Origin: Paracoccus sediminilitoris
GTDB lineage: Bacteria; Pseudomonadota; Alphaproteobacteria; Rhodobacterales; Rhodobacteraceae
NCBI RefSeq assembly: GCF_003259195.1
Contig: NZ_QJPK01000005.1
Location: forward strand, 21,451-85,450
Direction: 5' to 3'
Length of the DNA stretch: 64,000 nt
In this document: piece by piece, positions 49,801 to 59,843 of the stretch
Layout: every line of letters starts with the position of its first letter
Numbering within the stretch: the first letter of the stretch is position 1
The notes under the pieces: generated by a model
Databases searched by the model: none
Seen by the model: the letters and a program-made list of their open reading frames with translations, nothing else
Told to the model about the DNA's origin: nothing
Translations under genes and position numbers: made by a program

Positions 49801-50233
49801 CCATGGCCATGACGACGCCGCCATGCCTGGACGAACCGGCCATGTTGGCGTGCTTCATCACATCGCCCGTCCGGTCCACGCCCGGTCCCTTGCCGTACCA
49901 CAGGGCAAAGACGCCATCATGGCGCCCCTCGCCGCGCAGTTCGGCCTGCTGGCTGCCCCAGATTGCCGTCGCGGCCAGGTCCTCGTTCAGTCCAGGCTGG
50001 AACAGCACGTTGGCCTCGGCCAGACGCTTGGCCTCGCGCGTCATCTGAAGGTCGACCGCCCCCAACGGCGACCCCCGATATCCCGTCACCAACCCGGCCG
50101 TGTTCAAGCCGGCCAGTTTGTCGCGTGCCGATTGCATCAGCATCAGGCGCACCAATGCCTGCGTTCCGTTCAACAATACATGACGCTTAGATAAATCGAG
50201 GCGGTCCGCTAGCGAAAATTCCTGCTTGCTCAT
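46844..50233 (-). CDS. Indolepyruvate ferredoxin oxidoreductase, fused subunits
   Basis: A 1129-residue fused alpha/beta enzyme that oxidatively decarboxylates aryl pyruvates (from aromatic amino-acid transamination) to aryl-acetyl-CoA with ferredoxin. The N-terminal pyrimidine-binding part has GYRGSPLGAVD. The ThDP site is around GEGANWIGEAPF and NLGDGTYNHSG. Cys motifs follow: PEVCEGCGDCSVQSNC for an Fe-S cluster. The gamma-like C-terminal part has ITGVGGTGVVTVGAVL. GGAGG lies 9 bases before the ATG. A divergent LysR gene shares its promoter. The long length reflects fusion of IorA and IorB-like parts plus a C-terminal extension (DUF6537-type). Confidence 0.93.
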   Translation of the reverse strand: MSKQEFSLADRLDLSKRHVLLNGTQALVRLMLMQSARDKLAGLNTAGLVTGYRGSPLGAVDLQMTREAKRLAEANVLFQPGLNEDLAATAIWGSQQAELRGEGRHDGVFALWYGKGPGVDRTGDVMKHANMAGSSRHGGVVMAMGDDHTGESSTVLHQSDWAMIDAYIPVLSPAGVQEIMDYGLYGFALSRFAGVWTGLKTMKDTVEATGVVDGDPHRLSFVTPDFAMPEGGLNIRLGDTPVAQEARMIDHKRWAAEAFSRANRIDRKVWGKPGAKIGFVAAGKNWLDLVHALSLLGIDEAEAERLGLTTYKVGQTWPMDMKSIQEWSEDLELVVCVEEKRKLIEVQLKEAIFDNRHGRRVHGWKHDRTREELFPTRYALDPVMIAQKIGGILIEEGRGTEHVRAGLARLTEVRRNDNAPEIATRTPWFCSGCPHNSSTKVPEGSRAYAGIGCHYMVQWMGRDTEGFTHMGGEGANWIGEAPFSTRGHVFQNLGDGTYNHSGILAIRAALAAGTNITYKILYNDAVAMTGGQPNEGGLSAPQIARELVAMGVDPVVVVYDEKEDVDRDQFPKALRFEERAQMPQVQREIEGSKGVSAILYIQTCAAEKRRRRKKGQFPDPDRRVWINPEVCEGCGDCSVQSNCVSIVPLETELGRKRQIDQSSCNKDYSCVQGFCPSFVSVRGGTLRKPKAEAFELPDLPTPDLPAIDGTHNIVITGVGGTGVVTVGAVLAQAAHMDGKGAGMMEMAGLAQKGGAVHIHLRLAEKPGDISAIRVAVGEADCVIGGDLVVTAGAKTIGLMTQGRTGAVVNDHEIITGDFTRFRDFQVPSDRLKVSLQARLQDRVAFFDANDLALRMLGDSIYSNMLVLGACWQRGLIPLQLDTIMQAIRLNGAKVDENQRAFQIGRWAMAFPEQTRKPATVTALPTDPVALRAERLVGYQGKRLAKRFVKLVQAAPAPMREVVAESYYKLLAYKDEYEVARLHLTTAEQVAQKWDGDVRLSLHLAPPMLTGKDANGRPKKREFGPWVLKAFKVLAAMKGLRGTPLDPFGYSAERRRERAMIREYERDMTEIFAAANDATMPIAVELAQLPMSVRGYGPVKDKAADLAAARRAELFRQFRDGHAPIREAAE

Positions 50234-50275
50234 CCTGCCTATCCTCCAATGCCTGATGACCTTTAAGCCAGTATA

Positions 50276-50292
50276 GGTCAGAATTACTGACC
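50276..50292. promoter_or_regulatory. LysR-type operator between ior and lysR genes
   Basis: GGTCAG-AATTA-CTGACC is a perfect 6-bp inverted repeat with a 5-base centre, and contains T-N11-A (TCAG...CTGA), the LysR-box form. It lies in the 161-base divergent region between the ior gene and the LysR gene. Confidence 0.65.
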
Positions 50293-50394
50293 GACGAAGA
50301 CAAAAAACTGTCCGTGAGCTTATCTTGCGGGAAAACCGCCATCGGGTTAGGTCTGCAATAAGCGCATGGCTGATATGGCAGGATTGTAATAACG

Positions 50395-51300
50395 ATGGAC
50401 TGGGACAAGCTCAGAATCTTTCACGCGGTCGCGGATGCGGGCAGCCTGACCCATGCGGGGGACGTGCTTCACCTGTCCCAATCCGCCGTCAGCCGCCAGA
50501 TCCGCGCGCTCGAGGAAGGGTTGGGCACGACCCTGTTTCACCGCCACGCCCGCGGGCTGATTCTGACCGAACAGGGCGAACTGCTGTTCGAGGCAACCTC
50601 TTCGATGGCGCGCAAGCTGGACAGCGCCTCGGCCCGCATCCGCGACAGCGAGGAGAATGTCTTCGGCGAATTGAAGGTCACGACCGCCGTGGGCTTCGGC
50701 ACGCTGTGGCTGGCGCCGCGCCTGGTCAAGCTCTATGAAAAATACCCCGACCTGCGCATCGACCTGATGCTGGAGGAACGGGTTCTGGACCTTCCCATGC
50801 GCGAGGCTGACGTAGCCATCCGCATGAAGGAACCCAGCCAGTCCGACCTGATCCGACGCCGCCTTCTGAACATCCGCATGCGCCTCTATGCCAGCCCCGG
50901 CTATCTGGAGGCGCGCGGCATGCCTCAATCGCTGTCCGACCTGACCGATCACCGCCTGATCTGCCAAAAGCCGGACGTGCCGCAGGTAACCGCCGGTGCG
51001 CGGCTGGTGCAGGACCTGATGGCGCAGAATGTCGGATCGACGCTGACGGTGAACAACTATTTCGGCGTCCTGCAGGCGGTGTTGGCCAATCTGGGCATCG
51101 GTGTTCTGCCCGACTACCTGACCGCCAGCCACCCCGATCTTGTCAGGGTCTTCCCCGATCACGAATCAAGCGAGGTTCCCGTGTTCCTTGCCTATCCCGA
51201 AGAACTGCGTCAGACCCGCCGTGTCGCCGTCTTCCGCGATTTCGTGCTGGAGGAAATCCAGGCCTATCGGCGGCATCAGAGCCAGGCTGGCGTCGAATAA
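50395..51300 (+). CDS. LysR family transcriptional regulator
   Basis: A 301-residue LysR-type regulator. The winged helix-turn-helix is at residues 1-60 (KLRIFHAVADAGSLTHAGD, LHLSQSAVSRQIRALEEGLG). The rest is a periplasmic-binding-like effector domain (LRIDLMLEERVLDLPMREAD, VNNYFGVLQAVLANLGIGVLP). It is divergent from the indolepyruvate oxidoreductase gene, with a T-N11-A palindrome in between, so it probably controls that gene in response to an aromatic metabolite. The effector is unknown. Confidence 0.92.
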   Translation: MDWDKLRIFHAVADAGSLTHAGDVLHLSQSAVSRQIRALEEGLGTTLFHRHARGLILTEQGELLFEATSSMARKLDSASARIRDSEENVFGELKVTTAVGFGTLWLAPRLVKLYEKYPDLRIDLMLEERVLDLPMREADVAIRMKEPSQSDLIRRRLLNIRMRLYASPGYLEARGMPQSLSDLTDHRLICQKPDVPQVTAGARLVQDLMAQNVGSTLTVNNYFGVLQAVLANLGIGVLPDYLTASHPDLVRVFPDHESSEVPVFLAYPEELRQTRRVAVFRDFVLEEIQAYRRHQSQAGVE

Positions 51301-51400
51301 CGCCACTCGCCCGCCAAACAGGCACCTTCGCTTTGTAGCATGCTGAAATCTTCGGCATTTCAACCCACAGGTGCAGCCATTACACCACTGCATGGCCGCT

Positions 51401-51418
51401 ATGCTGCAATTGCAGCAT
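51401..51418. promoter_or_regulatory. 18-bp perfect palindrome before the short reading frame
   Basis: ATGCTGCAATTGCAGCAT reads the same on both strands. It lies 24 bases upstream of the ATG at 51443, in a region free of other genes. Its even symmetry argues against a LysR box and suits a dimeric repressor or activator. A shorter AGCATGCT occurs at 51337-51344. Confidence 0.5.
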
Positions 51419-51442
51419 CAAAAAGCTTGCGGAGTTCACATC

Positions 51443-51517
51443 ATGCACATAAATCAGGCTCAGAAGGCGATGTTCAGCGTAATCGCTAATCACCTTCTAC
51501 CTCCCTGTTGGACTTAG
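51443..51517 (+). CDS. Candidate 24-residue peptide before a strong terminator
   Basis: A short reading frame in the gap between the LysR gene and purL. It starts at ATG behind CGGAG (7 bases) and ends in TAG one base before a terminator stem. The peptide begins MHINQAQKAMF and ends HLLPPCWT. Near its end the RNA contains ACCTCCC, complementary to a Shine-Dalgarno. It could be a regulatory leader peptide, a small protein, or part of a small RNA. Only its arrangement (palindrome, Shine-Dalgarno, frame, terminator) supports it; I recognise no family. Confidence 0.5.
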   Translation: MHINQAQKAMFSVIANHLLPPCWT

Positions 51518-51544
51518 GCCGGGCCTTGTGCCCGGCTTTTTTTT
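51518..51544 (+). terminator. Rho-independent terminator after the short reading frame
   Basis: Perfect stem GCCGGGC / GCCCGGC, loop CTTGT, followed by eight T. The strongest terminator in the window. It ends a transcript of roughly 100-150 bases that must begin after the LysR gene, unless it is an attenuator of purL. Confidence 0.9.
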
Positions 51545-51630
51545 GTCCCGACGATGGCACGGCCACCCTTCCCATGACCGCGACTAGGGCCTAAAAGGCC
51601 CGTGATTTCATGCGCAGGAAGGGCCCAACC

Positions 51631-53807
<2,177 letters not shown>

Positions 53808-53811
<4 letters not shown>

Positions 53812-54953
53812 CCGTCACGGCCCCCGCGGGTTACGCCGCCATCGTCACCGCGGCCGGTCGCGGCACCCGTGCCGGGCCGGGCGACCCCAAGCAATGGCGC
53901 GAAATCGCAGGGCGCCCGGTTCTGGATCGGGCGCTTGCGGCTTTCGCGGGCTTTCCACGTGTGGTTCTGGTCGTCCATCCCGATGACATGGGCGCGGCGA
54001 TCAGCCGCTATGCCGGTCCGGTTACCATCGTCACGGGTGGCGACACGCGGTCCGACAGCGTCCGCGCGGGCCTTGAGGCCCTGGAGGGTCAGGCCAGCCA
54101 CGTCCTGATCCACGACGGCGCAAGGCCGCTTGTGGGCGACGATGTCATTTCTGGCGTCATCGACGCCCTGCAGGCGGGATCAGCCGCGGCGGCACCGGCC
54201 CTGCCCGTGTCCGATGCGCTGTGGCGCGCGAATGGCAAGCGGGTTGCAGGGGCTGCCCCGCGCGACGACCTCTATCGCGCGCAGACACCGCAGGGGTTCC
54301 GACTGGACGCCATTCTTGCGGCGCATCGCGCCCACCCCGAAGGCGCCGCCGACGACGTCGAACTGGCACAGCGTGCCGGGCATCCGGTGGACATCACGCC
54401 CGGATCGGAAGACAATCTGAAAATCACTTGGCCCGCCGATTTCGCGCGGGCCGAACGCATCCTTGGGGGTCGCATGGATATTCGCCTTGGCAATGGCTAT
54501 GACGTTCACGCCTTCGGACCGGGCGACCATATCTGGCTGTGCGGCGTGCAGATCCCGCATGACGCGGGTCTGGTCGGCCATTCCGACGCCGATGTGGGAA
54601 TGCACGCCCTGACCGATGCCATCTATGGTGCGCTGGCCATGGGCGATATCGGGCGACATTTCCCGCCTTCGGACCCGCAATGGAAGGGGGCTGACAGCCG
54701 CATCTTCCTGGAGCATGCGGCGAATCTGGCGCGCGAACAAGGGTTCCGCTTCGGTAATGCCGACGTGACCCTGATCTGCGAAGCGCCCAAGATCGGCCCC
54801 CACGCCGGCGCCATGCAGGACCGCCTGGCCGCCATCATGGGGCTCGAGGGCGGACGCATCAGCGTCAAGGCCACCACCTCGGAACGGCTTGGCTTTACCG
54901 GCCGTCGCGAAGGGATCGCATCGATCGCCACCGTCACCCTGATCAAGGATTAG
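53808..54953 (+). CDS. ispDF: Bifunctional IspD/IspF isoprenoid synthesis enzyme
   Basis: A 381-residue fusion of IspD (4-diphosphocytidyl-2-C-methylerythritol synthase, residues about 1-220) and IspF (2-C-methylerythritol 2,4-cyclodiphosphate synthase, about 223-381) of the MEP pathway. IspD shows [16 protein letters not shown] and [11 protein letters not shown]. IspF shows [19 protein letters not shown] and [20 protein letters not shown], with zinc-binding Asp/His residues. ATG overlaps the purL TGA. Such fusions are typical of alphaproteobacteria. Confidence 0.97.
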
Positions 54954-54956
54954 ACC

Positions 54957-55451
54957 ATGGAACGCCTGCTTTGCATCTGGTTCGGCGCGGGCCTGCTGCG
55001 CCCTGCACCCGGCACCTGGGGATCGGCCGTCGCGGTGGCGCTTGGGCTGCTGTTGCACCGGATCGGGCATTTCCCGCTGCTGGCGGTGGCGACCGTCGCC
55101 GTGACGGCCACCGGCTTCTGGGCCATCGGGCGCCACACGCAAGGCATGACCGACCCCGACCGCAGCGAGATCGTCATCGACGAGGTCGCGGGCCAGTGGA
55201 TCGCCCTGCTGTTTCCGTCCTTCGGCTTCTGGATGATGGGCCTGCCAGCGGAAAACTTTCCCTATCCGGGATGGGTCGCCGCGTTCCTGTTCTTCCGGAT
55301 CTTCGACATCTGGAAGCCGGGCATCATCGGTCGCGCCGACCGTCGCCATGACGCCAAGGGGGTGATGATGGACGACCTGTGGGCCGGGCTTTTCGCAGGC
55401 ATCGCCACGATGATCGCCGCCGCAGCCTTTCACATTCCGCTGATGCTGTGA
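54957..55451 (+). CDS. pgpA: Phosphatidylglycerophosphatase A
   Basis: PgpA (164 residues) removes phosphate from phosphatidylglycerophosphate to give phosphatidylglycerol in the inner membrane. Signature parts are FGAGLLRPAPGTWGSAVAV, EIVIDEVAGQWIALL and FRIFDIWKPGIIGRAD, between several membrane helices. It starts 3 bases after ispDF and its stop overlaps the next ATG. Confidence 0.94.
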   Translation: MERLLCIWFGAGLLRPAPGTWGSAVAVALGLLLHRIGHFPLLAVATVAVTATGFWAIGRHTQGMTDPDRSEIVIDEVAGQWIALLFPSFGFWMMGLPAENFPYPGWVAAFLFFRIFDIWKPGIIGRADRRHDAKGVMMDDLWAGLFAGIATMIAAAAFHIPLML

Positions 55452-55918
55452 TGCAAGCCGCCGATGTCTTGCAGGCCGCGCGCGACCGCGGTGTCATGAT
55501 CGCCACTGCGGAAAGCTGCACAGGCGGCCTGATCGCGGGCGCCTTGACCGAGGTGCCGGGATCGTCGGATGCATTCGATCGCGGCTTCGTCACCTATTCC
55601 AACGGCGCCAAGCAGCAGATGCTGGGCGTGACGTCGGATACGCTGGCCGAATTCGGCGCTGTCAGCGAAGAGGTCGCAGCCCAGATGGCCGCGGGCGCGC
55701 TGCGGAATTCCGATGCGGGCATCACCGTGTCGGTCACGGGCATCGCGGGTCCCGGCGGGTCGGAACACAAGCCCGAGGGCCGCGTCTGCTTCGGCATCGC
55801 CCAGGTCTATGGCACGCGCACCGAGACGATCGAATTCGGGGCGATCGGCCGCCACCGCGTTCGTGCCGCAACCGTCGAACACGCCCTGCAGCTGTTGCTG
55901 GACGCGCTGCGCGGCTGA
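55451..55918 (+). CDS. pncC: CinA C-terminal domain protein, nicotinamide-nucleotide amidase-type
   Basis: A 155-residue stand-alone CinA C-terminal domain, the PncC type that deamidates NMN in pyridine-nucleotide recycling. Motifs are ATAESCTGGLIAGALTEVPG with the catalytic Ser, SNGAKQQMLGV and VSVTGIAGPGGSEHKPEG. It shares its first base with the pgpA stop. Ends opposite the convergent threonine aldolase-like gene with no gap. Confidence 0.92.
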   Translation: MQAADVLQAARDRGVMIATAESCTGGLIAGALTEVPGSSDAFDRGFVTYSNGAKQQMLGVTSDTLAEFGAVSEEVAAQMAAGALRNSDAGITVSVTGIAGPGGSEHKPEGRVCFGIAQVYGTRTETIEFGAIGRHRVRAATVEHALQLLLDALRG

Positions 55919-56959
55919 TCAGCCTGCCAAAATGTCGGACATTGCCCTGATCTGGCCGTCGGGCGTATCCCAGGCACAGACCAGACGGATGGAAATCAGA
56001 TCAGGACCTTCGACCGACGGGTCCGGCCAAAGATAGTAGTAAGCCCCCGCTGCCTGCGCGCGCTGATGCGCCTCGACCGGAATTGCAGCAAAGACGCCGT
56101 TCGAATGAACCGGCTGCAACAGCCTTCCGCCACCGGCCTGCACCGCCTGTCCCAACAAGGTGGCCTTGGCATTTGCCTGCCCCGCCAGGTCGCGCCACAG
56201 CCCATCCGTCGCCAGCGCCAGCATCTGCGCCGCCAGGAAACGGTTCTTGGAAAACACGTGACCCGCCTGCTTGCGCCGATAATCGAAGCCGGCCGCGCGG
56301 TCAGGGTCGAAAAAAACCACCGCCTCGGCCCCCATGGCACCGTTCTTGGTGCCGCCGAAGCACAGCGCATCGACACCCGCGCGCCAAGTCAGATCGGCGG
56401 GCGAACAGCCAAGATGCGCCGCGGCGTTGGAAAACCGCGCGCCGTCCATATGCAGCGGCAAGCCTGCGTCATGCGCAACCTTAGCCAGCACAGCCACCTG
56501 ATCGGGCGTGTAGACCGTGCCCCATTCGGTCGCGTTGGTGATCGAGACCATGGCGTTCATGCCGCCGTTCAGACCTTCCTCGGCCCCTTCGGCGATGGCG
56601 CGCGACAGAACATCGGGGGCCAGCTTTCCACCCTGACCAGGCAACGTGACCAGTTTGGCCCCATGCGAAAAGAACTCGGGCGCGCCGCATTCGCTGGTTT
56701 GGATATGGGCGTCGTCGTGGCAATAGATCCGGCCATAGGGTGGCGACAGCTGCGCGCAGACCAACGCATTCGCCGCCGTTCCCGTCGCCACGAAGCGGAC
56801 TTCGGCATGAGGCGCTTCCAGCAACTCGCGGATGGCAGCACGGGCCTGATCCGTGACGTGATCGGCGCCATAGCTTTTCGCCGCACCCGAATTGGCGCGC
56901 ACCAGTGCCTCGATCACCGCCGGATGGGCGGCGTGCACGTTGTCGGATGCGAAATTCAT
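55919..56959 (-). CDS. Low-specificity threonine aldolase-like PLP enzyme
   Basis: A 346-residue beta-eliminating lyase-fold enzyme, most like low-specificity L-threonine aldolases that cleave threonine to glycine and acetaldehyde. Markers are MNFASDNVHAAHPAVIEALV, VATGTAANALVCAQL, and HMDGARFSNAA, with the PLP lysine in LCFGGTKNGAMGAEAV. The ATG overlaps the stop of the ycgN-like gene. Exact substrate is not certain. Confidence 0.88.
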   Translation of the reverse strand: MNFASDNVHAAHPAVIEALVRANSGAAKSYGADHVTDQARAAIRELLEAPHAEVRFVATGTAANALVCAQLSPPYGRIYCHDDAHIQTSECGAPEFFSHGAKLVTLPGQGGKLAPDVLSRAIAEGAEEGLNGGMNAMVSITNATEWGTVYTPDQVAVLAKVAHDAGLPLHMDGARFSNAAAHLGCSPADLTWRAGVDALCFGGTKNGAMGAEAVVFFDPDRAAGFDYRRKQAGHVFSKNRFLAAQMLALATDGLWRDLAGQANAKATLLGQAVQAGGGRLLQPVHSNGVFAAIPVEAHQRAQAAGAYYYLWPDPSVEGPDLISIRLVCAWDTPDGQIRAMSDILAG

Positions 56960-57396
56960 GACAGGTCCTCAATGATGTGATCTTCCCAGTCATCCTCGTC
57001 GACCGAAAGCTCGTTGACGGTCCAGCCGCGCACGCTGGCCCCGGCCTGATGCACTGTCTCGCGGTCGCCCGAAATCAGGTAGTGCCAGTCGTAAAGGGGC
57101 TTTCCTTCATGGCGCAGGCGATAGGCGCAGGTGGCAGGCAGCCACCAAGCGATCTCCTTGATCTTTTTGGGGGTCAGCACCACGCAATCGGGCACATAAT
57201 CATGCCGGTTGGCATAGCTGCTGCATTGGCAGGCCTGCCCGTCCAGCAGCTTGCAGGCGACGCGGGTGAAGGCCAGTTCGTTCGTATCCTCGAACTCGAT
57301 CTTGTTCAGGCAGCATTTGCCACAGCCGTCGCAAAGCGCCTCCCATTCGACCGGAGTCAGCTTGGGAAGGGGCAGCTCCCAGAAACGATCGCGCAT
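56956..57396 (-). CDS. YcgN family cysteine-cluster protein (UPF0260)
   Basis: A 146-residue protein of the UPF0260/YcgN family. The Cys cluster LCDGCGKCCLNKIE, plus further Cys in ACQCSSYANR and the pair before DVV (VPDC), suggest metal or Fe-S binding. Function unknown. Its ATG shares an A with the ribF stop (TGATG), and its stop overlaps the next gene. Confidence 0.9.
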   Translation of the reverse strand: MRDRFWELPLPKLTPVEWEALCDGCGKCCLNKIEFEDTNELAFTRVACKLLDGQACQCSSYANRHDYVPDCVVLTPKKIKEIAWWLPATCAYRLRHEGKPLYDWHYLISGDRETVHQAGASVRGWTVNELSVDEDDWEDHIIEDLS

Positions 57397-58325
57397 CAGC
57401 GGCCCGCCAGAATGGCGCGGGCGTCGCTGGCGTCTTGGGCGATCTGGTCAATCAGTGCCTGGATGCCGTCGAATTTGGCCTCGTCGCGCAGGAAATCGAC
57501 CAGCGCCACGGAGAGGTGCTGACCATAGAGATCACCGTCGAAATTGAACAGATGCACCTCAAGGTTCGGTTCGTTGCGCCCGAACATCGGGCGCACCCCA
57601 AGCGATGCAACCCCCTGGCAGGACATGCGGTCAGGTCCCGTCAGCACGTCGACCAGCACGGCATAGACCCCAAGCCGGGGCAGATGCAGATCATCCATCC
57701 GCAGGTTCGCGGTCGGCCAGCCAAATTCGCGACCACGCTTCTCGCCATGCACGACCTCGCCTTCGATGCGGTGCCAATGGCCCAACATCCGCTCGGCGTC
57801 ATGCGTGCGGCCTTCGGTCAACGCCTGGCGGATCGCGGTCGAGCTGTAATGCGCATCGCCGGACCCGATCAGCGGAACGATCGTGACGCCGAAACCAAGT
57901 TCCCGCCCCAGTTCCTCAAGGGTCTGCGCCGTCCCCTGCCGATCCTTGCCAAAGCAGAAATCCGCGCCGATCGTGACATGCGACACGCCCAAGCCGTCGG
58001 CCAGAACCTGCCGGGCAAAGCCTTCGGGCGTCAGGCCTGCCAGCACCGTGTCGAACCGCAGCTCATACAGATGATCGACGCCAAGCCGCGCCAGGCGATT
58101 GGCGCGCGCCTCGGGGTTCATCAGGCGGAAGGGCGGTGCGTCGGGAACGAAATACTGCCGGGGATGCGGCTCGAAGGTGACGACCCCCAAGGGCGCGTCG
58201 CCGGCTGCGCGGGCGGCGTCGATAACGGCCCGGTGGCCTTTGTGAACGCCGTCGAAATTGCCCATGGCAACGCTTGCCCCGCGGGCATCAGACGGCTGTC
58301 CTGTCCAGTCTCGATGGATCTGCAA
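57396..58325 (-). CDS. ribF: Bifunctional riboflavin kinase/FAD synthetase
   Basis: RibF (309 residues) makes FMN and FAD. The N-terminal adenylyltransferase begins with AMGNFDGVHKGHRAVID (HxGH-type) and includes FCFGKDRQGT and the SSTAIR motif. The C-terminal riboflavin kinase domain starts near residue 185 with GREFGWPTANLRM, and NLEVHLFNFDGDLYGQHL carries the catalytic Glu. Start at ATG 58325. Confidence 0.96.
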   Translation of the reverse strand: MQIHRDWTGQPSDARGASVAMGNFDGVHKGHRAVIDAARAAGDAPLGVVTFEPHPRQYFVPDAPPFRLMNPEARANRLARLGVDHLYELRFDTVLAGLTPEGFARQVLADGLGVSHVTIGADFCFGKDRQGTAQTLEELGRELGFGVTIVPLIGSGDAHYSSTAIRQALTEGRTHDAERMLGHWHRIEGEVVHGEKRGREFGWPTANLRMDDLHLPRLGVYAVLVDVLTGPDRMSCQGVASLGVRPMFGRNEPNLEVHLFNFDGDLYGQHLSVALVDFLRDEAKFDGIQALIDQIAQDASDARAILAGR

Positions 58326-58356
58326 TGCGCCCCCAATGGAACGCCCTTGCGTCCCG

Positions 58357-58812
58357 TCAGTCGAACTTGCGGCTTGGGGCCAGCACGACCGCCTCGCCTT
58401 TCAGCACGACCCTATCGCCCACGAGACAGCGGGTTGCAAGCGTGACACGCCTTTTTGAGTGATCGATCGTCTCGACCGTCACTTCGGCGCGCACCATGTC
58501 ACCGGGACGCACGGGCGCCAAAAACTTCAGCGTCTGTCCCAGATAGACCGTGCCATGACCCGGCAGCTGTTCCCCGATGACCGCCGAAATCAGCCCCGCC
58601 GTCAGCATCCCATGCGCGATGCGCCCTTCAAAGATCGTGTCCTGCGCATAGTCATCGTCCAGATGGACGGGGTTGTGGTCGGTCGAAACGGTGGCGAACA
58701 TCTGGATGTCCTGATCGGTGATCTCCTTTTGCAGATCGCGGGACATGCCGACCTCCAGATCCTCGATGACGATCGTACCCTTGGGGAAATTGTCCAGCAT
58801 GTCGTGATCCAT
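58357..58812 (-). CDS. MaoC-type (R)-enoyl-CoA hydratase
   Basis: A 151-residue hot-dog-fold protein of the MaoC/PhaJ type. The hydratase motif is DHNPVHLDDDYAQDT with the Asp and His catalytic pair, and FEGRIAHGMLTAGLIS follows. It may hydrate trans-2-enoyl-CoA to the (R)-3-hydroxy form for polyhydroxyalkanoate or fatty-acid metabolism. Start at 58812 or 58800 (MLDNFPKG); Shine-Dalgarno signals are weak for both. Confidence 0.87.
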   Translation of the reverse strand: MDHDMLDNFPKGTIVIEDLEVGMSRDLQKEITDQDIQMFATVSTDHNPVHLDDDYAQDTIFEGRIAHGMLTAGLISAVIGEQLPGHGTVYLGQTLKFLAPVRPGDMVRAEVTVETIDHSKRRVTLATRCLVGDRVVLKGEAVVLAPSRKFD

Positions 58813-58927
58813 TCGCCTGATGCCGTTTCATCCGTCTGATGCTGCATAGCAGAATAAAATTCTTGCCGCAACAATATGTCGAATAATTCGTCATCAATGA
58901 AATGATCTTCCGCCCTTACCCCGTAAA

Positions 58928-58951
58928 AAAGCCCGCCGGATGGCGGGCTTT
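58928..58951 (-). terminator. Terminator of the carD-distal HAD/ppaC operon
   Basis: Perfect AAAGCCCGCC / GGCGGGCTTT with a GGAT loop, followed on the minus strand by a run of T. It lies 23 bases past the HAD gene stop. Confidence 0.9.
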
Positions 58952-58973
58952 CCAAAGGCGACGGTATGATAGA

Positions 58974-59843
58974 TCAGCGCAGACGACCGATGGCATAGGC
59001 CGGCGTCCGTTGCCGCGCCGCTAGCCAGTCTTCCAAAAGGTCGGCTTGCGGATTTTCGACGTCGCTGCCAAATGCATCGGCAGCCAGCCCACCCGTCACG
59101 AAAATTGCGTTGATCCCCTGCTGCATCGCACCCAGGATGTCCGTATCGATCCCGTCGCCCACCGCAAGGCAGCGTGCCTCGGGGCCAAGATCCATCAGCC
59201 GGCGCGCCCGGTCATAGATCGGGGCATGCGGCTTGCCGTAATACAGCGCCTTGCCACCCATGCTCTCATAGAACTCGGCCAAGGCCCCCGCGCAATAGAT
59301 CCGGGTTTCACCCATATCCACAACCAGATCGGGATTGGCGCACAGCATCGGCAGCCCGCGATCAAGCGCTTGCTGAAAGCGGTCGCGATAATCGTCGGGG
59401 GTTTCGCTGCTTTCATCGAAGGGCCCCGAGGCGACGATGCCTTCGGCTTCCGATAATTCCACCCGCGTGATCGCCGGGCTGTCGGCATGGGCCTGCGGAA
59501 TATCGGTAAAGAACCCGAAATCCTTTTCAGTCCCGATATGCCACAGCTTGCGGCCGACGGCGCCCTCGAACATCGCATCCTGCGCCGCGTCGCCCGAACT
59601 GACGACAAGGTCCCAGGCATCGCGCGGCACGCCCATGCGGTCCAGCTGGGCGACCACATATTGGTTCGGCCGCGGCGCGTTGGTCATCAGGCAAACCTTG
59701 CCACCCTGGGCGCGGAACGCCTGCAGCGCGCTGATGGCGGCCTGATAGGGTTGCTTGCCGTTATGCAGACATCCCCACAGATCGCAGAAGAGCGCGTCAT
59801 AGCTGGCCGAGATCTCGGCCAGCGACTGGATGATGCGGGTCAT
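58974..59843 (-). CDS. HAD superfamily hydrolase, TIGR01459 type
   Basis: A 289-residue HAD-like phosphatase of class IIA. The nucleophile region is ALFCDLWGCLHNGKQPY (Asp as nucleophile, with Trp-Gly-Cys replacing the usual Asp-Gly), then LMTNAPRPNQYV, GKPHAPIYDRAR and VGDGIDTDILGA for the metal. Substrate unknown. ATG shares an A with the ppaC stop. Confidence 0.9.
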   Translation of the reverse strand: MTRIIQSLAEISASYDALFCDLWGCLHNGKQPYQAAISALQAFRAQGGKVCLMTNAPRPNQYVVAQLDRMGVPRDAWDLVVSSGDAAQDAMFEGAVGRKLWHIGTEKDFGFFTDIPQAHADSPAITRVELSEAEGIVASGPFDESSETPDDYRDRFQQALDRGLPMLCANPDLVVDMGETRIYCAGALAEFYESMGGKALYYGKPHAPIYDRARRLMDLGPEARCLAVGDGIDTDILGAMQQGINAIFVTGGLAADAFGSDVENPQADLLEDWLAARQRTPAYAIGRLR

